A stretch of DNA of 64,000 bases. It comes from Streptomyces acidiscabies. GTDB lineage: Bacteria > Actinomycetota > Actinomycetes > Streptomycetales > Streptomycetaceae. This document shows positions 21,874 through 30,321 of this stretch, piece after piece (position 1 is the first letter of the stretch; the number at the start of each line of letters is the position of its first letter). A program made the position numbers and the translations under genes. Where the stretch lies: NCBI RefSeq assembly GCF_020010905.1, contig NZ_JAGJBY010000002.1:124001-188000 (forward strand), in the 5' to 3' direction. Under the pieces are notes generated by a model. The model worked only from the letters and a program-made list of their open reading frames with translations. It ran no database searches and was not told the origin of the DNA.

Positions 21874-23510
21874 GTCTCCTCGTCGTCGGCCTGAGCCACC
21901 GCAGCGCTCCCGTGAGCGTCCTGGAGCGGGCCTCGCTCGGTCAGGACGCGCAGGTCAAGCTGCTCCAGGACACGGTCGCCGCGGACCCGGCCGCCGAGGC
22001 CGCCGTCCTCGCCACCTGCAACCGGATCGAGCTGTACGCCGACGTGGACAAGTTCCACGCCGGGGTCGCCGAGCTGTCGACGCTGCTCGCGCAGCACAGC
22101 GGGGTCGGGCTCGACGAGCTGACGCCGTACCTGTACGTGCATTACGAGGACCGCGCCGTCCACCACATGTTCTCCGTGGCGTGCGGGCTCGACTCCATGG
22201 TCGTCGGCGAGGGGCAGATCCTCGGGCAGCTGAAGGACTCGCTGGCCAAGGCGCAGGAGCTGCACAGCGCCGGGCGGCTGATGAACGACCTCTTCCAGCA
22301 GGCGCTGCGGGTCGGGAAGCGGGCGCACTCCGAGACCGGGATCGACCGGGCCGGACAGTCGCTGGTCACCTTCGGGCTTGAGCAACTCGCCCGCGAGACG
22401 CCGGTCGAGGAGTGGGTGCGAGGGAAGAAGGCGCTGGTCATCGGCGCCGGATCGATGTCCTCGCTGGCCGCCGCGACGCTCGCGCGCGCCGGGGTCGGCG
22501 AGATCGTCGTCGCCAACCGGACGCACGACCGCGCCGAGCGCCTCGTACAGATACTGGCCGACGGTACGGACGTGACGGCCCGCGCGGTCCCGATGGAATC
22601 GGTGCCGGGCGAGCTGGCACGGGCCGATCTGGTGGTCTCCTGTACGGGGGCGACGGGGCTGGTGCTCACCGGTGAGGACGTCGCTCGCGCCGTCGAGGGG
22701 CGTACGGAGGCGGTTGTCCGCGGCGCCGTACCCGCGCCGCGCGCCGTCAAACCGCTACAGACCGAAGAGTCCTGTCCCCTCGACCTCGGCGCCGTCCAGC
22801 AGGGCTTCTCCGTCGCCGGAGATGCCGCCGTCGCCGGGATGGACGCGGCCACGCTGGAGCAGCACGCCGCGTGGGTCGACAACGGGAGCGTGGACCGGCG
22901 GGCCGACAAGGAGGCCGAGCTGATCTCGGCGCTCGCGCAGACCGCCGCGACCGTCGGCCGCATTCCCGAGCGGCGCCGTCCCGAAACGGCGGACGTCGTC
23001 TCCGCCGAAGCCGAACCCGCACTGTGCCTGCTCGACCTCGCGATGCCCCGCGACATCGACGCCGCCGCCCACCGCGTGGGCGGGGTGCGGCTGGTGGACA
23101 TCGAGTCGCTGGCCGAGGCCAGCGCGGACGCGCCGATGGCGTCCGACGTGGACCAGGTCCGGCGGATCGTGTCGGACGAAGTGAACGCCTTCGGTGCCGC
23201 GCAGCGCGCCGCGCACATCACGCCGACCGTCGTCGCCCTGCGGACGATGGCCGCCGACGTGGTGGCCGGCGAGATCGCGCGCCTCGAAGGACGGCTCCCC
23301 GGGCTCGACGACAGGCACCGGGCCGAGATCACCCAGACCGTGCGGCGCGTCGTCGACAAACTCCTGCACGCGCCGACCGTACGGGTCAAGCAGCTCGCGG
23401 CGGAACCCGGCGGCGCCGGGTACGCGGACGCGCTGCGCACCCTGTTCGACCTCGACCAGGAGACGGTCGCCGCCGTGTCCCGGGCAACGGATGAGAAGGA
23501 CCCGGAATGA
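21870..23510 (+). CDS. hemA: Glutamyl-tRNA reductase
   Basis: HemA reduces glutamyl-tRNA to glutamate-1-semialdehyde, the first step of the C5 tetrapyrrole pathway. The catalytic Cys50 lies in LATCNRIELYADV, GEGQILGQLKDSL follows, and NADPH binds at VIGAGSMSSLAAATLARA. The C-terminal dimerisation helices end the protein. At 546 residues it is longer than the usual 420-450, because about 110 residues are inserted between the NADPH domain (VLTGEDVARAV) and LCLLDLAMPRDID. Such an insert is common in Streptomyces HemA. ATG 21870 overlaps the rex stop. Confidence 0.95.
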   Translation: MSLLVVGLSHRSAPVSVLERASLGQDAQVKLLQDTVAADPAAEAAVLATCNRIELYADVDKFHAGVAELSTLLAQHSGVGLDELTPYLYVHYEDRAVHHMFSVACGLDSMVVGEGQILGQLKDSLAKAQELHSAGRLMNDLFQQALRVGKRAHSETGIDRAGQSLVTFGLEQLARETPVEEWVRGKKALVIGAGSMSSLAAATLARAGVGEIVVANRTHDRAERLVQILADGTDVTARAVPMESVPGELARADLVVSCTGATGLVLTGEDVARAVEGRTEAVVRGAVPAPRAVKPLQTEESCPLDLGAVQQGFSVAGDAAVAGMDAATLEQHAAWVDNGSVDRRADKEAELISALAQTAATVGRIPERRRPETADVVSAEAEPALCLLDLAMPRDIDAAAHRVGGVRLVDIESLAEASADAPMASDVDQVRRIVSDEVNAFGAAQRAAHITPTVVALRTMAADVVAGEIARLEGRLPGLDDRHRAEITQTVRRVVDKLLHAPTVRVKQLAAEPGGAGYADALRTLFDLDQETVAAVSRATDEKDPE

Positions 23511-24466
23511 GTGACAAGGCGCTGAGACTGGGGACGAGGCGGAGCAGACTCGCCCTCGCCCAGTCCCGGCAGGTGGCCGAGGCGGTGAGTCAGGTGACCG
23601 GGCGTCCGGTCGAACTCGTCGAGATCACGACGTACGGCGACACCTCCCGCGAACACCTCGCCCAGATCGGCGGGACCGGCGTGTTCGTCACCGCGCTGCG
23701 CGACGCGCTGCTCGCGGGCGAGGTCGACTTCGCCGTTCACTCGCTGAAGGACCTGCCGACGGCGCAGCCCGAGGGGCTGACGCTGGCGGCCGTACCCGTG
23801 CGCGAGGACCCGCGCGACGTCCTCGTCGCCCGGGACGCGCTGAAGCTGACCGATCTGCCCCGCGCGGCGCGGATCGGGACCGGTTCGCCGCGCAGGGCGG
23901 CCCAGTTGAACGCGTACGCCCGTGCGCACGGTCTTGAGTTCGAGCTGGTCGCGATCCGGGGGAACGTCGACACCCGGATCCGGTACGTCCACGACGGTGA
24001 GCTGGACGCGGTCGTGCTGGCCGCCGCCGGGCTCAACCGGATGGGGCGCGCCGACGAAGTCACCGACTTCCTGTCGATAGACGCGGTTCTGCCCGCCCCC
24101 GGCCAGGGGGCACTGGCGATCGAGTGCGCGGCGTCCGACGCCGACCTCGTCGCCGCGCTCGGCGAACTCGACGACCCGTTCACACGGGCCGCCGTAACGG
24201 CCGAGCGGTCACTGCTCGCCGCCCTGGAGGCCGGTTGCAGCGCACCTGTGGGTGCGTTGGCCGACCTGCTGGCCGACGGGCAGATTGTCAAGGAAATGCG
24301 CCTGCGGGGGGTTGTCGGTACCACCGACGGTTCCCGTACGGTGCAGCTGTCCACCACCGGTCCCGTGCCCGAGACGCATGACCAGGCAACGACGCTCGGT
24401 CGCGAGCTCGCCGCCGAGATGCTTGCCCAGGGCGCGGCCGGTCTGATGGGGGAGCGAGCACATTGA
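23507..24466 (+). CDS. hemC: Porphobilinogen deaminase (hydroxymethylbilane synthase)
   Basis: A 319-residue enzyme that polymerises four porphobilinogens into hydroxymethylbilane. The start is ATG 23507 overlapping the hemA stop (ATGA). Motifs are LGTRRSRLALAQSRQVAEAV at the N-terminus, FAVHSLKDLPT, RIGTGSPRRAAQL, RGNVDTRI, and the dipyrromethane-cofactor Cys in LEAGCSAPVGA. Third gene of the rex operon. Confidence 0.95.
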   Translation: MSDKALRLGTRRSRLALAQSRQVAEAVSQVTGRPVELVEITTYGDTSREHLAQIGGTGVFVTALRDALLAGEVDFAVHSLKDLPTAQPEGLTLAAVPVREDPRDVLVARDALKLTDLPRAARIGTGSPRRAAQLNAYARAHGLEFELVAIRGNVDTRIRYVHDGELDAVVLAAAGLNRMGRADEVTDFLSIDAVLPAPGQGALAIECAASDADLVAALGELDDPFTRAAVTAERSLLAALEAGCSAPVGALADLLADGQIVKEMRLRGVVGTTDGSRTVQLSTTGPVPETHDQATTLGRELAAEMLAQGAAGLMGERAH

Positions 24467-26148
24467 GCCCCACCACCCTTCCCTCCGGCCTGGACCACGG
24501 GCACGTCACCTTTCTGGGTGCCGGACCCGGGGATCCGGGACTGCTGACTCTGCGCGCCGTGGAGGCGCTGGCGAGCGCGGACGTCCTCGTCGCCGAGCAC
24601 GAGGTGCTCGACGTCGTCCGGACGCACGCGCGGACCGGCGTCTCCGTCGTGCCCACGGACCCCGCCCCGGGCACGATCGCACCACAGCCAACGGTAGTTG
24701 ACAGCGCGTCAGCGACCGTGGCGCTTCCCGTGGTGCGGGATGCGGCACATCTTGTCATGGAGGCCGCGCGGGGCGGCAGGCGGGTCGTCCGTGCGGTCTC
24801 GGGCGACCCGGGACTTGATACGTACGCCGCCGCCGAAATGCTCGCCTGCGCTTCCGCGGGTGTGCCGTTCGAGGTGGTGCCCGGTGTGGCCGCCGCCGTC
24901 GGGGTGCCGGCCTATGCCGGTGTGCCGCTGCGGGACGCCCAGGGCGCGGACGTCCGGTTCGTGGACGCCCGTACCGCCTCCGACCGGTGCTGGACCGAGG
25001 TGGGGGCGTCCGACGGGACGCTCGTCGTCTCGACCTCGCTGGATGCCGTCGCCGCCGCCGCGGGGGAGCTGGTCTCCGCCGGGCGCAAGCCGGATACGCC
25101 TTTGACGGTGACCGTCGCCGGGACCACCACCCGGCAGCGGACCTGGTGCGCGACCCTCGGGACCATCGCGCAGACCCTCAAGCAGGCGAAGGTGCTGCCC
25201 TCGCCTGATGGGTGGCGGCCCGTGATAGCCGTCGTGGGGGAGCGGTCCGCTCCCGCCCAGCGGGATCAGCTCGCGTGGTTCGAGTCGAAGCCGTTGTTCG
25301 GGTGGAAGGTGCTTGTTCCTCGTACGAAGGAGCAGGCGGGCTCTCTCTCCGAGCAGCTCCGTTCTTACGGCGCTGTGCCGCACGAGGTGCCCACCATCGC
25401 CGTCGAGCCGCCCCGGACGCCCCAGCAGATGGAGCGTGCCGTCAAGGGGCTCGTCACCGGGCGGTACGAGTGGATCGCGTTCACCTCGGTTAACGCCGTC
25501 AAGGCTGTGCGGGAGAAGTTCGAGGAGTACGGGCTCGATGCCCGTGCCTTTGCCGGGATCAAGGTCGCGGCTGTGGGCGAGCAGACCGCCAAGGCGTTGA
25601 TCGCCTTCGGCGTGAAGCCCGACCTGGTGCCCAGCGGGGAGCAGTCCGCCGCCGGGTTGCTGGAGGACTGGCCTCCCTACGACCCCGTCTTCGATCCGAT
25701 CGACCGGGTGTTCCTGCCTCGGGCCGACATCGCCACCGAGACGCTGGTCGCCGGGCTCATCGACCTCGGGTGGGAGGTGGATGACGTGACCGCTTATCGG
25801 ACGGTTCGTGCTTCGCCGCCGCCTGCCGAGACCCGGGAGGCGATCAAGGGGGGTGGGTTCGACGCGGTGCTGTTCACCTCGTCGTCCACCGTGCGGAACC
25901 TGGTCGGGATCGCCGGGAAGCCGCACAACGTGACGGTGATCGCCTGTATCGGGCCGGCCACCGCCAAGACCGCCGAGGAGCATGGGCTTCGGGTCGACGT
26001 GATGGCTCCTGAGCCGTCCGCGCAGAAGTTGGCGGAGGCGTTGGCGGAGTTCGGGGTGCGGCGTCGGATGGCCGCGCTGGATGCCGGGGACCCTGTTACG
26101 CGGCCGAGCGAGCGGCGGCCCGGGGGGCGGCGGCGCCGGGCCACCTGA
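24463..26148 (+). CDS. hemD: Fused uroporphyrinogen-III methyltransferase/synthase
   Basis: A 561-residue two-domain protein. Residues about 10-265 form a tetrapyrrole methylase (VTFLGAGPGDPGLLTLRAVEAL, then EVVPGVAAAVGVPAYAGVPL). Residues about 275-540 form uroporphyrinogen-III synthase (WKVLVPRTKEQAGSLSEQL, WIAFTSVNAVKAV, FDAVLFTSSSTVRNLVGI, VIACIGPATAKTA). The methylase domain lacks some typical conserved residues, so its activity is unsure; the synthase closes the tetrapyrrole ring. The TTG start at 24463 overlaps the hemC stop (TTGA) and follows GGGGAG. Confidence 0.92.
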   Translation: MSPTTLPSGLDHGHVTFLGAGPGDPGLLTLRAVEALASADVLVAEHEVLDVVRTHARTGVSVVPTDPAPGTIAPQPTVVDSASATVALPVVRDAAHLVMEAARGGRRVVRAVSGDPGLDTYAAAEMLACASAGVPFEVVPGVAAAVGVPAYAGVPLRDAQGADVRFVDARTASDRCWTEVGASDGTLVVSTSLDAVAAAAGELVSAGRKPDTPLTVTVAGTTTRQRTWCATLGTIAQTLKQAKVLPSPDGWRPVIAVVGERSAPAQRDQLAWFESKPLFGWKVLVPRTKEQAGSLSEQLRSYGAVPHEVPTIAVEPPRTPQQMERAVKGLVTGRYEWIAFTSVNAVKAVREKFEEYGLDARAFAGIKVAAVGEQTAKALIAFGVKPDLVPSGEQSAAGLLEDWPPYDPVFDPIDRVFLPRADIATETLVAGLIDLGWEVDDVTAYRTVRASPPPAETREAIKGGGFDAVLFTSSSTVRNLVGIAGKPHNVTVIACIGPATAKTAEEHGLRVDVMAPEPSAQKLAEALAEFGVRRRMAALDAGDPVTRPSERRPGGRRRRAT

Positions 26149-26155
26149 TGTGAAA

Positions 26156-26215
26156 GACGGCGGAGCGCGCTATTTCCTCGCGGGGGGCTGCGAGGGGGTG
26201 GGGCGCTCCGCCGTC
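26156..26215. terminator. Inverted repeat after hemD
   Basis: GACGGCGGAGCGC (26156-26168) pairs with GCGCTCCGCCGTC (26203-26215), a perfect 13-base stem with a 34-base loop, starting 8 bases after the hemD stop. It probably ends the rex-hemACD transcript. Confidence 0.65.
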
Positions 26216-26384
26216 GGCCTTTGCTGTGAGCGGCCGTTGACCATGGTCCGGGGTGCGCTTCGGGGTTGTCGTTGGCGAGGCGTCCACGGTTGGTTGGCGT
26301 GGCGTCCACCGGGTTGCGGCGGGAATGTGTGCTGCTGCAAGGTCGGGTCTCGTCAAGCTCGGCAACTCGTGAACGGGGAACGCT

Positions 26385-26726
26385 TTGCGCAAGAAACTGG
26401 CCGCTTTGCTCGGTACGGCGGTTCTGGCGGGCGCGGTGACGGTGGTGGGGCTGCCGGCCTCCGCCTCGGCCGCGACCATGCCGTCCGCGTGTCCGAAGGA
26501 GCTCATCCTGCCGGTGCCGGTGACGGAGAAGGCCACGACGAACGTCAACCTCCGCAGCGGGCCCAAGAGCGGCGCCACCTCGAAGGGACTGCTCACGAAG
26601 GGGACGAAGTTCGACCTGTACTGCTCGTCGGGCGGCTCGCAGTCCTGGGGGTACGGGAAGGTGCTCGCCGGGGCCAACAAGGGCAAGTGGGGTTGGGTCG
26701 CCGAGAGGTACCTGAAGCAGGTCTGA
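26385..26726 (+). CDS. Small secreted SH3-like domain protein
   Basis: A 113-residue exported protein. TTG 26385 gives a Sec signal peptide (RKKLAALLGTAVLAGAVTVV, cleavage after ASASAA). The mature part is an SH3b-type domain (TNVNLRSGPKSGATSKGLLTKGTKFDLYC ... WGWVAERYLKQ), of the kind that binds cell-wall peptides. There are two Cys, one near the mature N-terminus (SACPKEL) and one in DLYCSSG, able to form a disulphide. It sits between hemD and hemB. Confidence 0.8.
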   Translation: MRKKLAALLGTAVLAGAVTVVGLPASASAATMPSACPKELILPVPVTEKATTNVNLRSGPKSGATSKGLLTKGTKFDLYCSSGGSQSWGYGKVLAGANKGKWGWVAERYLKQV

Positions 26727-26778
26727 GATCGACACCGCGTCGGCAAAGGTGCTCCCGGGGCGGGCGTAGCTTAGGGAT

Positions 26779-27780
26779 ATGTCTACGTACGCTTCCTTTC
26801 CCGGCTCCCGGCCCCGGCGGCTTCGTACCTCTCCCGTGATGCGGCGGATGGTCGCGGAGACGCGGCTGCACCCGGCGGACTTCATCCTTCCCGCGTTCGT
26901 GCGGGAGGGGGTGGCCGAGCCCGTGCCGATCCAGGCGATGCCGGGGGTCGTGCAGCACACGCGGGACAGTCTCAAGAAGGCCGCCGTCGAGGCCGTCGAG
27001 GCCGGGGTCTCCGGGATCATGCTCTTCGGGGTGCCGGAGGAGTCGAAGAAGGACGCGTACGGCACGCCGGGGACCGACCCCGACGGGATCCTCCAGGTCG
27101 CCCTGCGCGACGTACGCGCCGAGGTCGGTGACGAGCTGCTGGTCATGTCCGACCTCTGCCTCGACGAGACCACCGATCACGGGCACTGCGGGGTCCTCGA
27201 CGAGCAGGGGCGCGTCGACAACGACGCCACACTGGAGCGGTACGCCGAGATGGCCCAGGTCCAGGCCGACGCGGGCGCCCATGTCGTGGGCCCCAGCGGG
27301 ATGATGGACGGCCAGATCGGCGTCGTCCGTGACGCGCTCGACCAGATCGGGCGGGAGGACGTGGCGATCCTGGCGTACACGGCGAAGTATTCCTCCGCGT
27401 TCTACGGGCCGTTCCGCGAGGCGGTCGGGTCGTCGCTGCGGGGCGACCGCAAGACGTACCAGCAGGACCCCGCCAACTGGCGTGAATCCCTGCGGGAGTT
27501 GGCCCTCGACGTGGAGGAGGGCGCCGACCTGGTGATGGTCAAGCCCGCCGGTCCCTACCTCGACATCCTCGCCCGCGTCTCCGACGCCGTCGACCTTCCC
27601 GTCGTCGCCTACCAGATCTCCGGTGAGTACTCCATGGTCGAGGCCGCCGCCGAGAAGGGGTGGATCGACCGGGACCGCGCGATCTTCGAGACGCTGACCG
27701 GGATCCGGCGGGCGGGGGCGCGGAACATTCTGACGTACTGGGCGGTGGAGGCGGCTCGGAAGCTGGAGGGGTGGCAGTGA
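26779..27780 (+). CDS. hemB: Delta-aminolevulinic acid dehydratase (porphobilinogen synthase)
   Basis: A 333-residue enzyme that condenses two 5-aminolevulinates to porphobilinogen. Schiff-base lysines are in LAYTAKYSSAFYGPFR and LVMVKPAGPYLDI. The metal-site segment reads SDLCLDETTDHGHCGV, with two of the three cysteines seen in zinc-dependent enzymes (the middle one is Asp), so the metal is uncertain. The ATG at 26779 is close to a GGGATAT stretch. It is 50 bases after the SH3 gene and lies outside the rex operon. Confidence 0.95.
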   Translation: MSTYASFPGSRPRRLRTSPVMRRMVAETRLHPADFILPAFVREGVAEPVPIQAMPGVVQHTRDSLKKAAVEAVEAGVSGIMLFGVPEESKKDAYGTPGTDPDGILQVALRDVRAEVGDELLVMSDLCLDETTDHGHCGVLDEQGRVDNDATLERYAEMAQVQADAGAHVVGPSGMMDGQIGVVRDALDQIGREDVAILAYTAKYSSAFYGPFREAVGSSLRGDRKTYQQDPANWRESLRELALDVEEGADLVMVKPAGPYLDILARVSDAVDLPVVAYQISGEYSMVEAAAEKGWIDRDRAIFETLTGIRRAGARNILTYWAVEAARKLEGWQ

Positions 27781-27851
27781 GGTGAGTAACTCAACTGCCG
27801 TGAGCCGTTAGGTAGTTGGAGGAATTTTCGGCTCGGGGTGAGGAGACTGTC

Positions 27852-28757
27852 GTGCCTGGTGATGCGCTTGAGGTGGATCCCGCCGAGTTGCGGCGGCGGA
27901 TCGATACGACCAAGGCGCATCCCGCGCGGGTCTATGACGTGTTCCTCGGGGGGAAGGACAACTATCCCGTCGATCGGGAGGCCGCCGCTGCGGGGCTTGT
28001 CGCCAATCCTCGGGGGTATCTCGATGTGCGGCACAACCGGGACTTCATGCGGCGGGCTGTGACTCGGCTTGTCGGAGAGGGAGTTCGGCAGTTTCTTGAT
28101 GTGGGGACCGGGTTGCCCACCGGGGAGAACGTGCATCAGATCGCCCAGCGGGTGGTTCCCGAGGCTCGGGTCGTGTACGTCGACAACGATCCCGTGGTGC
28201 TCGCGCACGCGCGGGCGTTGCTGACTTCGGGGGCCGAGGGGCGTACCGATTACATCGACGCGGATCTGAGCGAGCCGGGGCGGATTCTTGAACTCGCCGC
28301 GCAGACGCTGGACTTCAGCGAGCCGGTTGCCCTTGTCCTCGTCGCCGTTCTGCACTTCGTCGAGGACGAGCAGGCCTATCCGATCGTGCGGGAGCTGGTG
28401 GAGGCGTTGCCTGCCGGGAGTCGGCTCGTGCTGAGTCATCTCACCGACGAGATGCATCCGGGGCCCACACGGGCGGTCCAACGGACGTACACCGAGCGGG
28501 GGTTCACGTTCGTGTTCCGGTCCAAGGCCGAGGTGGAGCGGTTCTTCGACGAGACGCCGGGGCTCGCTCTCGACTCGCCTCCCGGTGTCGTGCCGGTGCA
28601 TCAGTGGCATCCGGGGGCCGCGCCGCTGCCGCCCGCCATCGAGGCGGAGGCGTTCGAGGCGCTGGACGACATCGAGAAGATCCGGTACCGGGACATCAAC
28701 GATGTGACGGACGACGACATCAACGTGTACGGGGCTACGGGGACCGTCAGTCGATGA
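27852..28757 (+). CDS. SAM-dependent methyltransferase, DUF574 family
   Basis: A 301-residue protein of the large Streptomyces DUF574 methyltransferase family. GTG 27852 has GAGGAG about six bases upstream; TTG 27816 would add 12 residues. Typical features are RIDTTKAHPARVYDVFLGGKDNYPVDREAA at the N-terminus, the SAM-binding FLDVGTGLPT, and VVYVDNDPVVLAHARAL. The substrate is unknown. It starts the accessory segment after hemB and ends convergently with the ATPase gene, overlapping it by 11 bases. Confidence 0.85.
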   Translation: MPGDALEVDPAELRRRIDTTKAHPARVYDVFLGGKDNYPVDREAAAAGLVANPRGYLDVRHNRDFMRRAVTRLVGEGVRQFLDVGTGLPTGENVHQIAQRVVPEARVVYVDNDPVVLAHARALLTSGAEGRTDYIDADLSEPGRILELAAQTLDFSEPVALVLVAVLHFVEDEQAYPIVRELVEALPAGSRLVLSHLTDEMHPGPTRAVQRTYTERGFTFVFRSKAEVERFFDETPGLALDSPPGVVPVHQWHPGAAPLPPAIEAEAFEALDDIEKIRYRDINDVTDDDINVYGATGTVSR

Positions 28758-29469
28758 CGTGCCGCAGGTAGGTGGCGGGGTCGTCGAGGTAGCGGCGCCA
28801 GTGGTCCACCAGCTCCAGTTCGGGCCAGGTCGTTCTGCGCAGGCCGTGTTCGCCGACCTCGATGATGTCCGCGCCGGGGAGGGCGGTCAGGAGCGGGGAG
28901 TGGGTGGCGCAGATGACCTGGCCGCCGGATCTCGTCAAGTGGTCGATGTGGCCCAGGAGTTCCAGGCAGGACGTGAAGGAGAGGGCCGCCTCCGGCTCGT
29001 CCATGACGTAGAGGCCCGCGTGGTGGAACTTGCCTCGGAACGCGGCGAGGAAGCCTTCGCCGTGGCTGACCTCGTTCGGGGCGAAGCCCTCTCTGTCCAG
29101 GGCGTCCAGCGCGGTTTCGGCGCGGAGGAAGAAGCCCCTTCTCGCCGACCAACTGGACATCATGCGGCGGCCGTTGGGGGTCGCGTCGAGCTTGAGGCGT
29201 TGGCCCAAGGGGGACTTGGGGCGGTGGCTGGCGTACTTCCAGTCGTGGGAGCCGCCCCAGGGGTCCAGGCCGAAGGACTCCGCGATGGCTTCGACGAGGG
29301 TGGATTTTCCCGAGCCGTTCTCGCCGACCAGGAAGGTCACCGGGGCGGTCAGGCGGAGGCCGGTTGCCAGGAGGTCTGCGACGCAGGGGACGGACCAGGG
29401 CCATTCGAGGGCGCCGGTGTCGTCCTTGTCGTCCGGGGTGGTGTGGGCGTACACGCGGTCGATGATCAC
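28747..29469 (-). CDS. AAA-type ATPase, ABC/SMC-like single-domain
   Basis: A 240-residue ATPase with Walker A FLVGENGSGKSTLVEAIAES (residues 46-65), the stretch LSFTS in place of a typical ABC signature, Walker B GLYVMDEPEAALSF (about 150-165) and an H-switch QVICATHSPLL. This OLD/RecN-like single-domain family is common in bacteria and is often linked to defence or DNA repair, but the role of this one is not known. ATG 29469. It is followed upstream, five bases away on the same strand, by the DUF4253 gene. Confidence 0.8.
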   Translation of the reverse strand: MIIDRVYAHTTPDDKDDTGALEWPWSVPCVADLLATGLRLTAPVTFLVGENGSGKSTLVEAIAESFGLDPWGGSHDWKYASHRPKSPLGQRLKLDATPNGRRMMSSWSARRGFFLRAETALDALDREGFAPNEVSHGEGFLAAFRGKFHHAGLYVMDEPEAALSFTSCLELLGHIDHLTRSGGQVICATHSPLLTALPGADIIEVGEHGLRRTTWPELELVDHWRRYLDDPATYLRHVID

Positions 29470-29473
29470 GGGG

Positions 29474-30277
29474 TCAGTCCCACCAGAAGTGCCAACTCGG
29501 GGCGCCGATCAGGTCCTTGGCGTACGCCTCGATCGTGCCCGAGCCCTGCTCGATGTTGTCCGGGCAGAAGGCGTAGTGCTCGGCGGCGATCGCCTCCGCC
29601 TCCTCCTGCGTGGCGGGCGGGGCGGCGACCGAGACGGCCAGGGTGGCGAAGCCGATGGCCACGACGCGGGCGCCGAAGCGGTCCTCCCACGTGCGCAGGA
29701 CCGCGCAGAGGCGGGCCACGTCGTTCTCGTGGTTGAGGGGGCCCGTCCAGCCGATCGCGGCCGGGATGTCGGCGGAGCGGCGCGCGGGGACGAGGGCGAG
29801 GTGGGGCGCGGTGAACCAGGTTCTGTCCTTCGACTCCGAGATGTCGTCCGCGAGTTGGGTGGCTCGTGTGTCGGGGTCGGCGGTCGGGGTGGTGGCGGGG
29901 GCGAGGCCGGGCCAGGTGTGGGTGAAGGGGGCGCGCGGGTCGGCGTCGTACTCGTCCTCCACGGTCTCCCAGAACTCCGCGAGGACGTCCTCCGCGTCGT
30001 GGTCCCCCGGGTACGACGCCGCGTCCGGGTCCAGTTCCCAACCCTGGCGCTCCTCCCAGTGGTTGGCCACGTCCACGAGTACCGGGAGGAGGCCCGCCTG
30101 GCTCGCCTGGGCGCCGAGCGCCGTCCAGTTGCCGGAGGACGAGGGCTGGTTCGCGTACCACAGCAGGGGCTGCGGCCAGTTGGCGTCCACCAGCTTGCCC
30201 GGCGGGAGTCGGAGGCCCAGTTTGCGGCCGCTCGGGTCCGACGCGAGCTGGGGGAGGGGGTTCGGGAGAGTCGCCAT
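29474..30277 (-). CDS. DUF4253 domain protein
   Basis: A 267-residue soluble protein. ATG 30277 gives MATLPNPLPQLASDPSGRKL. The C-terminal DUF4253 signature is clear: AEAIAAEHYAFCPDNIEQG, IEAYAKDLIGAPSWHFWWD. The function of the domain is unknown, though it is often found in toxin-immunity neighbourhoods. It is probably cotranscribed with the ATPase whose start is four bases downstream of its stop. Confidence 0.8.
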   Translation of the reverse strand: MATLPNPLPQLASDPSGRKLGLRLPPGKLVDANWPQPLLWYANQPSSSGNWTALGAQASQAGLLPVLVDVANHWEERQGWELDPDAASYPGDHDAEDVLAEFWETVEDEYDADPRAPFTHTWPGLAPATTPTADPDTRATQLADDISESKDRTWFTAPHLALVPARRSADIPAAIGWTGPLNHENDVARLCAVLRTWEDRFGARVVAIGFATLAVSVAAPPATQEEAEAIAAEHYAFCPDNIEQGSGTIEAYAKDLIGAPSWHFWWD

Positions 30278-30321
30278 GTCTGTGACTTTAGGCGGCGGCA
30301 CTGACAATCGGGGCGGGTGTG

